Positions 1 to 9,520 of a stretch of DNA of 64,000 nt are shown here, piece after piece. How positions within the stretch are numbered: position 1 is the first letter of the stretch; each line of letters opens with the position of its first letter. The position numbers were made by a program, and so were the translations under genes. The notes beneath the pieces were generated by a model, which was not told the origin of the DNA, ran no database searches, and was given only the letters and a program-made list of their open reading frames with translations. Origin of the DNA: Dasypus novemcinctus (Eukaryota; Chordata; Mammalia; Cingulata; Dasypodidae); NCBI RefSeq assembly GCF_030445035.2, contig NC_080673.1, positions 183,129,216-183,193,215 on the forward strand, read 5' to 3'.

Positions 1-345
1 GTGAAGAGAACGGAATAGCTGAGCCCGGAAAGAAATGAGCTCCCCAGAAGAGAGACGAGCCCTATGCCAGCCTGCAGCTGAGATAGGAGCGAGCTGGACC
101 AAACGAGCCTTAAGAGGAAAGAGGAAGGTTGACCCATCACAGATATTACCTGCCATCTTGCTTCAACACGTGGCAACACACATTTTAATGAGAAACCTCC
201 TCTTATGGTAACTTGAGTTGGACTTCTTAGGACCTGGTGACTGTAGGTTTCTACCCCAAAAATATACCCTTTATAAAAGCCAACAGAGTTCTGGTTGTTT
301 GCATCGGCACCCCTTTGACGAATACACCCCTCCTCCACTCATACA
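1..345 (+). mobile_element. MaLR-like LTR, 3' part (xenarthran type)
   Basis: This stretch parallels the long repeat at 43597-44682 over most of its length. Shared landmarks include GCCTTAAGAGGAA, the GCCATCTTGCTTCAACACGTG block, TATAAAAGCCAAC and GCATCGGCACCCCTTTG. The window begins inside it, so the 5' part is missing. The AATAAA seen in sister copies is mutated here (CCCCAAAAATATA). ERVL-MaLR-like is inferred from the terminal 'GACGAATAC' resembling the CTAATACA ends of MaLR LTRs. It is non-coding. Confidence 0.6.
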
Positions 346-364
346 TCTTGGTGGTACTTCCATT

Positions 365-825
365 CTTGGCTTCAGAGGTGAACATGTGCCTCAGGGCTGG
401 CCAGCCAGATCATCCTTTCCTCCAGCCCAATGAATTGTTCCAAAGGAGGCATGTGACACAGTTGGAGCCAGTGAAATGTAATGAGATTTCATTAGAACTT
501 CTAGTACTCTTTCCAGCTGAATTTGAACTTTGGAGGATATGAGTCTGGAGCTGCAGGGAGTTATCAAATTTTTAAACAAATATAACAGCAGTATAGCAGA
601 TGGCAGAACTGACAGGTGGAGAGAAACCAAGTCCTAGTGGCATCATTTGAGTTCCTGGATCAAGTTATACTGAAGGCCAGACTCAACTCTTGGACTTTTC
701 ACTTCCATGGGCCACAGTAAATTCCTCATTAGTTTGCTTGTTTTGTTTAAGCCAGTTTTGAGTTGTGTTTTCTGTCACTTGTAAGAGAAGTCTTGACTGA
801 CTCTGTCTCATTGGATGGCTCATAA
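365..825 (+). mobile_element. Old LTR-type repeat, degraded
   Basis: The order of blocks matches an old mammalian LTR-like repeat I recall: AATGAATTGTTCCAAAGG, a purine-rich ACAGGTGGAGAGAAACCAAG section, CATCATTTGAGTTCCTGGATC, and a 3' end with TTGTTTAAGCCAGTTTTGAGT and CTGTCACTTG. It is highly diverged and has no coding capacity. The exact family name is uncertain. Confidence 0.45.
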
Positions 826-1537
826 GAATTTACCAGATTCCCTATATGTCCCTTCTTCTTGTTGTTCTAACCCAAAGATAAACTTCATTTAACTCCTTTT
901 TATTTTATATAATCCTAAAATCATGCTGAGTTTCTAGGCACATCTGGAAACCATGGTTACCAGGAACAGTTGAAAAAAATTGGAGACCCTTAATTAGAAA
1001 GGACTACTTGTTAACATAATGACTTTCCTGAAATACTCAAAATGCTGTCATATAGAAAAGAACTAGATTAGACTTTGAGAACAGTATTGGGCTACTGGGT
1101 AGAGGTTGGCAGAAGATTCTCTGTTGAGTGTAAGGAAGAATTTTTCAGTAACGAAGCTCTGGATGGCACTCCTGGCGTTGTAAGTTTGCCATCACAGAGG
1201 ACCTTCAAGGCCAATCATTTATGGTGATTTGTAGAGGGAAATCCTATTTCCTAGTTATCAGATGATGTGATTCCAGATAAAGTGCCAAATACTTGCTACT
1301 TATGCAGCAATATAAGGAGATCTACAATTTTTGCATTAAATATATTTTAACAACTCATATGTTAGGATATAGATGAAATTGTCAATGCCTATTCATAAAT
1401 CTAATTTATTATGTTACACAACTATTTAGTTTCACACATATGAAAGTGTCATATTAATTTTGAAAAATCGTTTTTCCCATTATCACATTTATCATTAGAA
1501 TCATTTTTGAGCCATATAATGTTGAATTTCTCAACAA
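826..1537. other. AT-rich unique stretch
   Basis: AT-rich DNA with no repeat, open frame or RNA structure that I recognise. It lies between an LTR-like repeat and a DAS SINE fragment. Confidence 0.5.
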
Positions 1538-1607
1538 TTTTTTTAAGGCGGTACCCAGGATTGAACCTGGGACCTCAAACATGCGAAGCAGGCACTCACC
1601 CAATTTT
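1538..1607 (-). mobile_element. DAS SINE head fragment
   Basis: On the minus strand this is a tRNA-Ala-like head. The plus strand shows the complement of the B-box/anticodon-arm region, ATTGAACCTGGGACCTC and GCGAAGCAGGCACTC, preceded by a T-run that is the complement of an A tail. It is only about 70 bp long, so it is a short DAS-I type copy without the G-rich body. Confidence 0.7.
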
Positions 1608-1624
1608 TAACTTCCAGAGCTGTA

Positions 1625-1735
1625 CCTTTTTTTAAAAATTGAAGCTTTAGACTACATAAATGTTACATTGAAAATATAAGGGGTTCCATATACCCCACCC
1701 TCACCACCTCTCACATTTTCTAGAGCTGTGACTCT
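1625..1735 (-). mobile_element. LINE-like 3' end fragment (same family as 13100-14105)
   Basis: The plus strand begins with a T-rich run and then ACTACATAAATGTTACATTGA and CATATACCCCACCCTCACC. The same order occurs at 13135-13215 and 53630-53700. The T-run first implies a poly-A-tailed element on the minus strand, truncated after about 100 bp. Confidence 0.55.
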
Positions 1736-1884
1736 TTAATAAAAGTATTCTAAGACTTCCTGGCAGGAAAAATACCTTTTTTATTGTAAGTCTAAAAGAG
1801 TTCTAGCCTGTAACCTCTCTCATCCCACTATAAGTTATTTTTTTAATAATGTAAGGTTTCTTAGAAACTCAACTATTCCATTAT

Positions 1885-2158
1885 AACGGAACAAATTATA
1901 CTTAGTTGCTGATATAAGCTACCCTCAATAAAGTAAGATACAAAATTGTATATATGGTGTGATTCCAAATATGATTTTTTAAAAAGCTATGTAGATGTAC
2001 AGAAGACAATGGGAAGGAATATACCAGTAGGTTAATAGTAGTTATCTCTGAATTATGGTTATTATATATGCTATTGTTTTCTTTTTTATACTTCTCTGTA
2101 TTTCCACGTTTTCTACTATCAGCATGAACAACTTTTAAATCAGGAAAAAAAAGGGACA
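1885..2158 (+). mobile_element. Old L1 3' end (L1ME-like)
   Basis: A diverged L1 3' untranslated region. It has a TTATCTCTGAATTATGG-type block, then CTTTTTTATACTTCTCTGTA, TTTTCTAC and a purine/A-rich end (GGAAAAAAAAGGG). No open frame is left. Confidence 0.5.
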
Positions 2159-2159
2159 A

Positions 2160-3039
2160 GTTATGAAAGTAAATGCCTGAGTAGTAGTTATAGAGTATAA
2201 ACCATTATTCTAGCTCCTATGAAGTCTACAAGAATCAGGTAAATCAGAGTCATAAATTCAAACACCCCTATATAACATAAATGATCGAAGTGGGCAAAGG
2301 ATAATGTAATAAGGAGTGGTGGGGACTGTGACAAATTGAAGAATATTTGCCTAATGGAAACAGGGTAGCCAATTATTGCTATGTAGGAATGTGACCCCGG
2401 TGTTATCAAATGCTCTGATACTGGATATTTATGTAAACTCTCCCCCCACTCCTTTTTAAATAGTGTGGGCCAAGGGAAATGCTTGTTCTACTTTTCCCTC
2501 AGCTGTGCCCTCTAAGATCGTGTCCCTGCTCATTCTGAACTAATACTCAAACTTCCAGCTTTTACTGCCAAACTACAGATTTTAATTGTCCTGTTGCTCT
2601 TTAGTCTCCCCAGCCTTTCTATTAAGCTATCTCAGCATTTGCACCTAGTCAATATTTCCCAAAATGTGTTCACACCACAGGGGTTTTGTGACCCACCTGA
2701 GGTCAAACAGATGGAGGCAGAACTGGAATTAAGAGGAAATAAAGAGAGAAAGAAAGCAACAGGGAAAAGGGAGAGAGATCCAGTGGGATGGGGGAGAATA
2801 AGACCAAGACTTCCCTACTGGCCACACTCGACTGGAAAAGTCTGTTGGCCATCCGTGAGGCTGGTCAAGAAGGCAGCTGTGTGTTCAAGCCTACACACCC
2901 TGTGTTCTACCTGCCCTGTGCATTGACTGTGCCACAAATCCCGGAGCCATCCTCGACACTACCCTTCTTTACCCCTCACCTCCTCTAAATCGCCATGTCC
3001 TGCAGGTAATGACGCCTCTGCAACACGTCTTCTTCTCTC
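2160..3039. other. Mostly unique stretch
   Basis: No confident element. Around 2680-2745 the order GTCAAACAGATGGAGGCAG then AACTGGAATTAAG weakly resembles the 3' half of a MIR. Two overlapping short frames here have no recognisable motif and look like chance. Confidence 0.4.
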
Positions 3040-3660
3040 TGCCCCTTTGCCACCGCCCTAAGCAGGTGACGTCCTGGATGCCTCCAACAGCCTTTGATAT
3101 GGTCTCCCTGGCTCCAGTCTTGCTGCTTCCAGTGCGTCCTCCTACCAGATAGCCAGGACCCATCTGATCATATCCTTCTTCTGCTTGAGTTCCCTTCCAC
3201 GACTTTCCTTTGAACTTCAGTCTTTCTGAGGTTTACCCTGAGACTGCCGCCCAGTCCTCTCCAGCCATACCCCGGAGCGTGCAGTTCCTTGAGGGTGCTG
3301 TGTTCTCTCCCTTTTGTCAGCTCGTCCACATGCTCTTTCCTCAGCCTGGAGAACTCTCTATTCCTCCCACCCTCTCCACCCCACTAATTCCTACCTGTGT
3401 TTCAGGTCTCCCTCCAGAGTCTCTTTCCTGACTTCCAGCTCTATGTAAGTCCCCTCCAGTGGTGCCCATAACACATTGTACTACTCACGCTCATCAAAGT
3501 ACTCATCAGGTTGCATTAAAATTGCCTTTACTTATCTCTCTCCCCTCAACAGAGTGGGAGCAACTGAGGGCAGGGGTGCCTCTTTGCATACCCACTGCTC
3601 GACGCATAGTGGTTGAGAAAGAAATATTTTTTGAATGAGTGAGTGAATAAGCAACATATC
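3040..3660 (+). mobile_element. L2 3' end
   Basis: A typical L2 3' terminus: a degenerate end of the L2 reverse transcriptase frame, CTTTCCTCAGCCTGGA (the 'cttcctctgcctgga' block), TCTCCCTCCAGAGTCTCTTTCC, GTGGGAGCAACTGAGGGCAGG, and a terminal TTTTTGAATGAGTGAGTGAA. Diverged and frame-broken. Confidence 0.75.
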
Positions 3661-4174
3661 CTAATTTATACCTTGCTTTTCCACTGACTTCACTCAATAG
3701 TTATTGTTTTTGTTACATAGCATTGGTTGGGTGCCAGCTGCATCTTTAAGCAAAGATCATCTACGGCCAACCTTCTCAGAATGGGCCATCGACGACATTT
3801 CTACCAAATTTTATATATAGATTTTTGGCTCATGTTACCTGGTTCCAGGAAAAAAAGTCTTTCCATGTTCAACTTCTGGGCTCCCGGATGATTCTAGATG
3901 GGCTGCGTCACTGGCATACACCATCTGGTGCCAGGGAGAAGAGAAACCGGTTTGCTCATTCTTATGAAACTTATTCATGGAAAGCCGACTCCGCAGCCAA
4001 GAAGACAAGGAGAGTGTTATCTCTGTCCATCTGGGGCAGTTTTTATAAAGGACCCTGGAAAATAATCCTTCCTGGCTGCCTTCCCTGACAAAGCTGGGTG
4101 CCCCCAAATTGGCCCAGACACCCTCGCCTTGGATACCTTCCCTTTGGAAGGCTTGGTCACTGGGAGTGAGGAAT

Positions 4175-4399
4175 AGGGTTGTCAAATAAAAATTACAGGA
4201 CACCCCATTAAGTTTGAATTTCAGCTAAATGATGAACAATTTTTTTTTTAAGTTGATATCCTATGCAAACGAAGTACTAAAAATTTACTCGTCATTTATC
4301 TGAAAGGGCATGCTCATACTAAAAACGTCCCCATTGTTTATCTGACATTCAAGTTTAACGGGGCATCCTGTAATTTTATTTGCTAAATCTGGCAGCCCT
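4175..4399. repeat. Palindromic MITE-like element
   Basis: The two halves are imperfect inverted copies. AGGGTTGTCAAATAAAAATT at the left pairs with ATTTTATTTGCTAAATCTGG and CAGCCCT at the right. Inner blocks TTAAGTTTGAATTTCAGC and ACATTCAAGTTTAACGGGG also pair. This is a known old mammalian non-autonomous DNA-transposon type, but I do not recall its name. A second, more decayed copy lies at 31988-32193. Confidence 0.65.
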
Positions 4400-4569
4400 G
4401 AATGGGGCTGCGGGCTGAGATTCTGATGGACCAGGTGCCCTCACTGCCCAGGCATCATGGACCGATTCCAGGGCCTGGACACAGGGATTTGAGCAGCCAA
4501 GAGGTTGTCTCCACTCAAGCCACAAGACTGTGGTGGGTGGTGCAGGACACAGAAAGGGCTTCCAAGATA

Positions 4570-4728
4570 GGAGTTTCCAACAGGCTGCACATGAGAATCA
4601 CCTGAACAGCTTTTTAAAAAAAGTCTCAATGCACAGCCTACGTCCAGATCAGTGAACTCAGAATCTCAAGTGTTTTTCTCAAGCTTCACAGAAGATTCCA
4701 TCTTGTAGCCCAGGTGGAGAAACACTGA
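4570..4728 (+). mobile_element. MER5A-like hAT-Charlie MITE
   Basis: It contains CACATGAGAATCACCTGAAC, AGCTTTTTAAAAA, CAGAATCTCAAGTG and a terminal AGGTGGAGAAACACTG, in the order of MER5A (non-autonomous hAT-Charlie). Diverged, with no coding capacity. Confidence 0.7.
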
Positions 4729-4847
4729 AACGCATACCTCGCCTCCCACATGTGGTCATCATCCACTGTCTTCACAGGGTGTGGTGATCCGTCATTCAAC
4801 TAACAAACATTTAAGCAAGGCTCTTGGCTGTAATTAAGGTTATCTGC

Positions 4848-5040
4848 TATGTGATGCTGGAAAGACTGGAGTTGCAAGTCCCACTCGGCCTCTTCTTCAC
4901 TGTGGGGCTTTGAGCAAGTAGGTGGCTTCCTGGCTCAGACCCTCCACTGTATCAAAGAGAACCACTAAAGTGAGGTATCTAGCACCTGGGTAGCCCGTTC
5001 CGCAGGGCAGGACAGGCATGGGGCTACTGAAGTGGCTTCG
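4848..5040 (-). mobile_element. MIR
   Basis: The plus strand shows the complement of MIR in the expected order: AGACTGGAGTTGCAAGTCCC, TTTGAGCAAGTAGG, GGTATCTAGCACCTGGG. Old tRNA-derived SINE, strongly diverged. Confidence 0.55.
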
Positions 5041-5147
5041 TGAGTTCTAAGTCACCAGAGAAATGTCAGCTAGCATCAGCCTGGCAACCTACTGGGTCCA
5101 CCTGCCGATCTCAGAGTTAGGATTTAGGAAGATCTAAATCAGACTCA

Positions 5148-5355
5148 GGGAAGTGGGTGTGGCTCAGTGGTTGAGCGCCTGCGAAGCAGCTCTCACTCTC
5201 GGGGTGGGGGGGAGCCAAGGAGGCTGGTGGGGGGGTCTCCCCCCTCCCCTCAGCTGCTGCACAGGTTCAACCCCGGGTACCTCCTTAAAACACGGGGGCA
5301 CGGGGAGGGGAGACTGTTAGATTGTATATATAAGGTAACAATAAAATATTTTTAA
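5148..5355 (+). mobile_element. DAS SINE carrying a foreign 77-bp block
   Basis: A DAS head (GTGGCTCAGTGGTTGAGCGCC) is split by a block at 5189-5265. The head then resumes with GGTTCAACCCCGGGTACCTCC, a short G-rich region and an A-rich tail. Flanking target duplications are AAATCAGACTCA (5136-5147) and AAATCAGAATCA (5356-5367), so the SINE ends are well defined. The inserted block is almost identical to 6583-6660. Confidence 0.8.
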
Positions 5356-5361
5356 AAATCA

Positions 5362-5690
5362 GAATCACAATCTGCATTTTAACAAGATCCCCAGGGAACT
5401 TGTGGGCGCATCAAGTTTGGGCACAACTAAAGAGGCAAACCCGTGGATAAAGTAGGCCTCCGATGGGGCCCCAAAATCTGTATTTGTAACTAGTTTCCAG
5501 GCAGTGCCAATGCTGCCCATCCATCTTGGACCACACTTGGAGTCGGATCGTGCAGAGGTGTAGAACAGTGACCATGGCTTGGATTACATGGACGCCCAAG
5601 CCCAGCCTCTCCTCCAGGTCAGTTGAATCAGAATCTGGGGGTGGGCTCTAAGCATCAGCCAGAGTGTGGATATTGGAGGCACCCCAATTT
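5362..5690 (+). mobile_element. MER5/MER20-like hAT fragments
   Basis: Two pieces follow the MER5A/MER20 pattern. At 5362-5405, AATCTGCATTTTAACAAGAT is followed by CCCCAGG. At 5478-5570, AATCTGTATTTGTAACTAG, GTTTCCAGGCAGTGCCAATG and GGACCACACTTGGAG follow in order. The latter part is degraded. They are ancient non-autonomous hAT copies. Confidence 0.5.
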
Positions 5691-6981
5691 TTCAGTCTTC
5701 CCCACTCCCACCCCAGAAAATACGGCTTGAGACCTTGGAGGTAGACTTAATTCTCTCTTTTCCATATTCCCTGTACCCTGCTGTGGAGTCCCCTTGATAG
5801 CTGCTTTATAATAGTGCTCCACCCACATTCCTTTCCCTGGCTGCTGCCAGTCCTAAGGGAGATGGCAGGTGTGTCACCTCAAGCCTTGACCAGGACTGGG
5901 GCAATGGCCGCTCACGTTTCTACCACTCCCTTTTCTAATCCCCTTTACAGGCAGCTGTGAGACCCATGGTCCCAAAGCATCAGGCTCACTGGCTAAAAAA
6001 AATCCAATGTCTTCCAAGTAGTGATCAACGCTTAACAGTTGCATCTCCCCATCCTTCCCCCAAAAAGCCCCGATTTTTCACAAGTCACCAGGAACTGTGC
6101 TTAGCAAATAAGAAGCATCCACGTGTTAGTTCACATGGTGATCACTATTGCATGAATATGTTACAGGCTTTCCCCCCATTTCTACACCCCATTCAGTTCA
6201 GTTACTGCTGGACACAGGTGGGCGCCTCCCCCCCCCGGCCCCCCCCCCCCCCCCCCCCGGCCTGCCTGGTGCCTGAGCTGGGAAATGGGCTGCGGGGTCC
6301 TAATCCCGACACTCCTCCCTTCTCCCCTCCCTTCTCCTCTTTTCAGGACTGAAAAGCGGCCAGAACGGTGGTGACTTCTCCTTGGAACTCTAATTAGTGT
6401 GTTGCAAGAGTCCTTTGTGATCCGCAGACAAAAGCTCTCTCCCTCTGGGCTTCATTACAATGATGACAGTTTCCCCATCTGTAAAATGGGCTGTCATGAG
6501 GCTGCTTGTTTACAGCGATGCCGAGATGAAAAGGCATGTGATGGGGCAGGATGCTGCTCAGTCTGGCTTCAGAGCCTGCCCTGCTCTCACTCTTGGGGTC
6601 GCGGGGGGAGCAAAGGAGGCTGGTGGGGGGGTCTCCCCCTCCCCTCAGCTGCTGCACAGGCCCCGCCGTCCCTTCTACTCCTCTGAGTCTGGCCAGAAGA
6701 GCAAAGGGCCACTGCCAGGGTGGGTTTGGGATGGGGATGGAGAGAAAGGAGCCAGGAGAGGAGAGAGGTGACTGAAGGCCCACAAACCTGGAAGGGAGCA
6801 AGAGAGGGAAAGCAGAGGCTTTCCCTGTGCCTGGGTGACGGAGTGGGCGTCTGTTCGTTCTCAGAGAAGAGAGAGAAGGTTCCGGCCTTAAGGCCAGGGA
6901 GAAAGTCAAGCTCAAATTAGGTATCACTCAGGTGCTGCTGCCTTCCGGTTTTTAAACCCAGGCCCTGTGGAGTCCCTAGGA
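5691..6981. other. Unique GC-rich stretch
   Basis: No recognised repeat apart from the C-run at 6227-6258 and the 78-bp block 6583-6660 shared with the SINE at 5189-5265. Several overlapping open frames of up to 177 codons occur on both strands here. They show low-complexity proline/serine translations and no domain, typical of GC-rich non-coding DNA. Confidence 0.5.
6227..6258. repeat. Poly-C tract
   Basis: Near-pure C-run interrupted by one GG. Such tracts are unstable and are common sites of sequencing error. Confidence 0.9.
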
Positions 6982-7137
6982 CAGGGGCTCTAAACAAGGG
7001 GTCCATGAACTCGAAATTCAAAAGCCATCATTCTTGCGGGGACGTGTTGGTGCGGCGAGATATATTTATTAAATGATCCACAGTATAGTGTGGACTTAGT
7101 AAGGGATCCGTGGAACAAAAAAGGTTCAGAGCCCCTG
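6982..7137 (-). mobile_element. MER1-like hAT MITE
   Basis: Terminal inverted repeats CAGGGGCTCTAAAC and GTTCAGAGCCCCTG flank a body with GGTCCATGAACTCGAAATTC and GGATCCGTGGAACAAAAAAG. It is the reverse complement of the element at 10915-11106 and shares the ends of 16723-17082. A possible degraded 8-bp target duplication, CCCTAGGA/CCCTGGGG, flanks it. Confidence 0.75.
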
Positions 7138-7389
7138 CCCTGGGGGCTCCTGGCGCCAAGGCTGGGGGAAGGGAGGCCCCGACTCTCGCCCCCAGTACTC
7201 CTCCTTCAACCAAAGCTGCCCTCGTGTACCTCTTTTTGCTTAGGATTTCTTTAAACTATTTCATTTGAAGGGAGGAGTTAATGGTTTACAAATGCTTGAA
7301 AAACACAGTTTGGGGGCTGAAAAAAAACTGTATTGCAAGGGCTTTCCCCAATATCAGAACAGAATATTGGTAAGGAACAGAAACTTTAG

Positions 7390-7527
7390 GGACAGGTGGC
7401 CTGAGTCTCAGCTGTGTCATCTTGGCAAGTGGCTTTACATCTCTGTGTTCAGTTTCCTGGACTGTAAACCATGAAAAAATAAGAGTAGCTGCCTCAGAGA
7501 GCGGCTGTGAGGACTGAGTTCCTACAT
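7390..7527 (-). mobile_element. MIR, cut by the rRNA fragment
   Basis: MIR complement: CTCAGCTGTGTCATCTTGGC, AAGTGGCTTTACATCTCTG, CAGTTTCCTGGACTGTAAA, GCTGTGAGGACTGAG. The similarity stops at about 7527, exactly where rRNA-like sequence starts, suggesting the rRNA piece was inserted into this MIR. Confidence 0.65.
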
Positions 7528-7654
7528 GTTAGGACCTGAAAGACGGTGAACTATGCCTGGGCAGGGTGAAGCCAGAGGAAACTCCGGTAGAGGTCCGTGG
7601 CAGTCCTGACGGGCAAATCAGTTGTCCGACCTGGGTATAGGGGCAAGACTATTG

Positions 7655-7701
<47 letters not shown>

Positions 7702-7932
7702 AGCGCTCTCGCAACTCCTCCCCCACGCAATTTTACCCGGTAAAGCAAACGAGTAGAGGTCTTGGGGCTGAAACGACCTCAACCCATTCTCAGACTTTCA
7801 GTGGGTAAGAACCGGGCGTGGAACGCGAGTGCCCAGTGCACCACTTTTGGTAAGCAGAACTCACGCTGCTGGATGAACCCAACACCGGGTTAAGGCGCCC
7901 GAGGCCGACGCTCATCAGACCCCAGAAAAGGT
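7528..7932 (+). pseudogene. 28S rRNA pseudogene fragment (LSU domain II region)
   Basis: About 400 bp matches the mammalian large-subunit rRNA as I remember it. Landmarks are GAAAGACGGTGAACTATGCC at the start, GTCCGACCTGGGTATAGGGG, CTAGTAGCTGGTTCCCTCCG, AAGTTTCCCTCAGGATAGCT, CCACTTTTGGTAAGCAGAAC and GCTCATCAGACCCCAGAAAA at the end. Substitutions are scattered throughout and short stretches are missing, notably in the GC-rich hairpin near 7805. It is truncated at both ends, so it is a dead genomic fragment, not an rDNA unit. Its flanks are MIR on the left and unique sequence on the right. I see no promoter or spacer sequence. It probably arose by retrocopying or by repair with rRNA/rDNA material. 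Confidence 0.93.
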
Positions 7933-8399
7933 ACCTGGCCATCGTGAGGGCTCCACAGTGTGGCCACAGGATCACAAAACATGACTTCCTCTTGTCCAGC
8001 TCACTGGGGACAGGGCCTGATGATTTCCACTTCCGTTTCGTTATGGAATCTTCTCGATGGCACTCTAAAATAAAAACACATTTTGATCCAGTTTTCAGAT
8101 AAGGACGTTGGGGAGGTGAATGGAAGGGCGGGGGCTGGAGCCCTGTCTTGGTTCTCCACGCCCAAGATCCTTCCCAGCCCCAGTTGCCCCAGGGCCTCCT
8201 GCTGCTGGCTGCTCCCTGGACTTGATGGGAGGAGGCTGTTTCTCAAGCAGACATTGTCCCTGAGGTCACGCCCTTCTCCACACCCTGGCAATCTCTGCCG
8301 TGCCCTGTCCATCTGGGTCCAGGCCAAGCGACCAGCTAAGGGACGAGCTCCTCAGCCCCAGAACAGCAGGAGTGGGACACCGCAGCAGTGACCGACGCT
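7933..8399. other. Unique stretch
   Basis: GC-moderate DNA without a recognised repeat. Overlapping frames on both strands (about 100 codons) have no identifiable motif. Confidence 0.5.
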
Positions 8400-8570
8400 G
8401 GGAGCCAGGGCAGTTTAAGGCTCTTCGAAGTCAGTATCTCTCCAAGGGTGGGCTGCGGCTCATTTCAGAACCTCCAGGGACTTTCATCAAAATGCTCATC
8501 TCTTGGCCCCCCAAGCTCTGACTCTTCCAGGCAGAGGCCCAGGAATCTGAGTTTAACCTGCACCCAGGGA
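8400..8570. mobile_element. MER5/MER20-like hAT relic
   Basis: The blocks GGGTGGGCTGCGGCTCATTT, CAGAACCTCCAGGGACTTT, GGCCCAGGAATCTGAGTTTA and ACCTGCACCCAGGG follow the MER5-type order (best fit plus strand). Strongly diverged. Confidence 0.5.
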
Positions 8571-9354
8571 TTGGGATGCCCCAAAGGTAGAGATCCCTGT
8601 GTGCGGCCCTGTGCAGGGTGGGGAGGGATGGCGGAGTTCATCTGACCTCCTCCCACCGCTTGCCCCCCAGGCCCAGAGCTGAGCCCCCTTCCTAGAACCC
8701 TGGTCCAGGGCAGTGCGGCCTTTTCTGGCTGGGCCTCAGGCCTACTGCACTGGACTCAGCCTGGCATTTGTAACAGCACCCGGGACCCACCGGGCCACGT
8801 CGGCCTGTCCTGGATTCGGGTCCTGCCGCCCACTTGCCTTCTCTGAATATCCTTCTCCTACATGTATTTTTTCTCTCCAGTCTCTTCTGTTTCACCAGCC
8901 CTCTTCCCAACCCCTTCTACCCTGTACCACCATGGCTGCATTTTCTCACCTGTGAAATGTAGGGGTTACTCGGGCATTTCTTTGAAGAACCTGTCTTGCA
9001 AAATATTTAGGAAGGAGTTGGGTGGGTAGTAGCTGCTGGCCCCTTTTCTAGATGTGGGAAACCTCCAAGCCCCCACCAACACACCCCCATTAAGTGACTA
9101 TGGGTGGGGGTCCCCAGGCGGGTGCTGGAGAGGGAATGTGTACTCCAAGGGAGTTTCCAATATTTAGGCATCCAGTGAAGGCATCCAGAAACCCCACTCT
9201 GGCCAGATGAGAAGGTAATTCCGGAAGGAGTGTGAAGAAGGTAGAACGTGGGCCAACTTAATACAGGCGTATACCTGGTGGCTTCTTGGGGAAGGAGCAG
9301 GAAGCAATGGAACGGGCTCTGGTTTTGGCTCTGCCTGGGGTTCCGTACAGGACA
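8571..9354. other. Unique stretch
   Basis: No recognised element and no frame with a domain. Confidence 0.5.
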
Positions 9355-9520
9355 ATTCCAAGCTGTGTGGCTTTAGCTAAGTTACTTAACCTCTCTGAGC
9401 CTCCGTGTCCTCATCCATAAAATGGTGACAGTCATGGCAACATCTCATGACCTGGTGGTGAAGAGCAAATGAGCACATGAACAGACTGAACACGGTTGAG
9501 TGGCACAGATTGAGTGTCCA
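9355..9520 (-). mobile_element. MIR
   Basis: MIR complement in good order: AGCTGTGTGGCTTTAGCTAA, GTTACTTAACCTCTCTGAGC, CTCCGTGTCCTCATCCATAA, AATGGTGACAG, GAGCAAATGAGCACATGAAC. Confidence 0.75.

Noticed and set aside
1538..1607. tRNA-Ala gene
   Set aside because: B-box-like sequence is present, but it is a DAS SINE head with a T-run where its A tail would be. The same holds for all other tRNA-like heads here.
6394..6927. 177-codon minus frame with overlapping plus frames
   Set aside because: Proline/serine-rich translation of GC-rich DNA, no domain, overlapping frames on both strands.
7528..7932. Active rDNA unit
   Set aside because: Only a 400-bp internal piece of 28S with deletions and substitutions. 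No spacer, 18S or 5.8S nearby.
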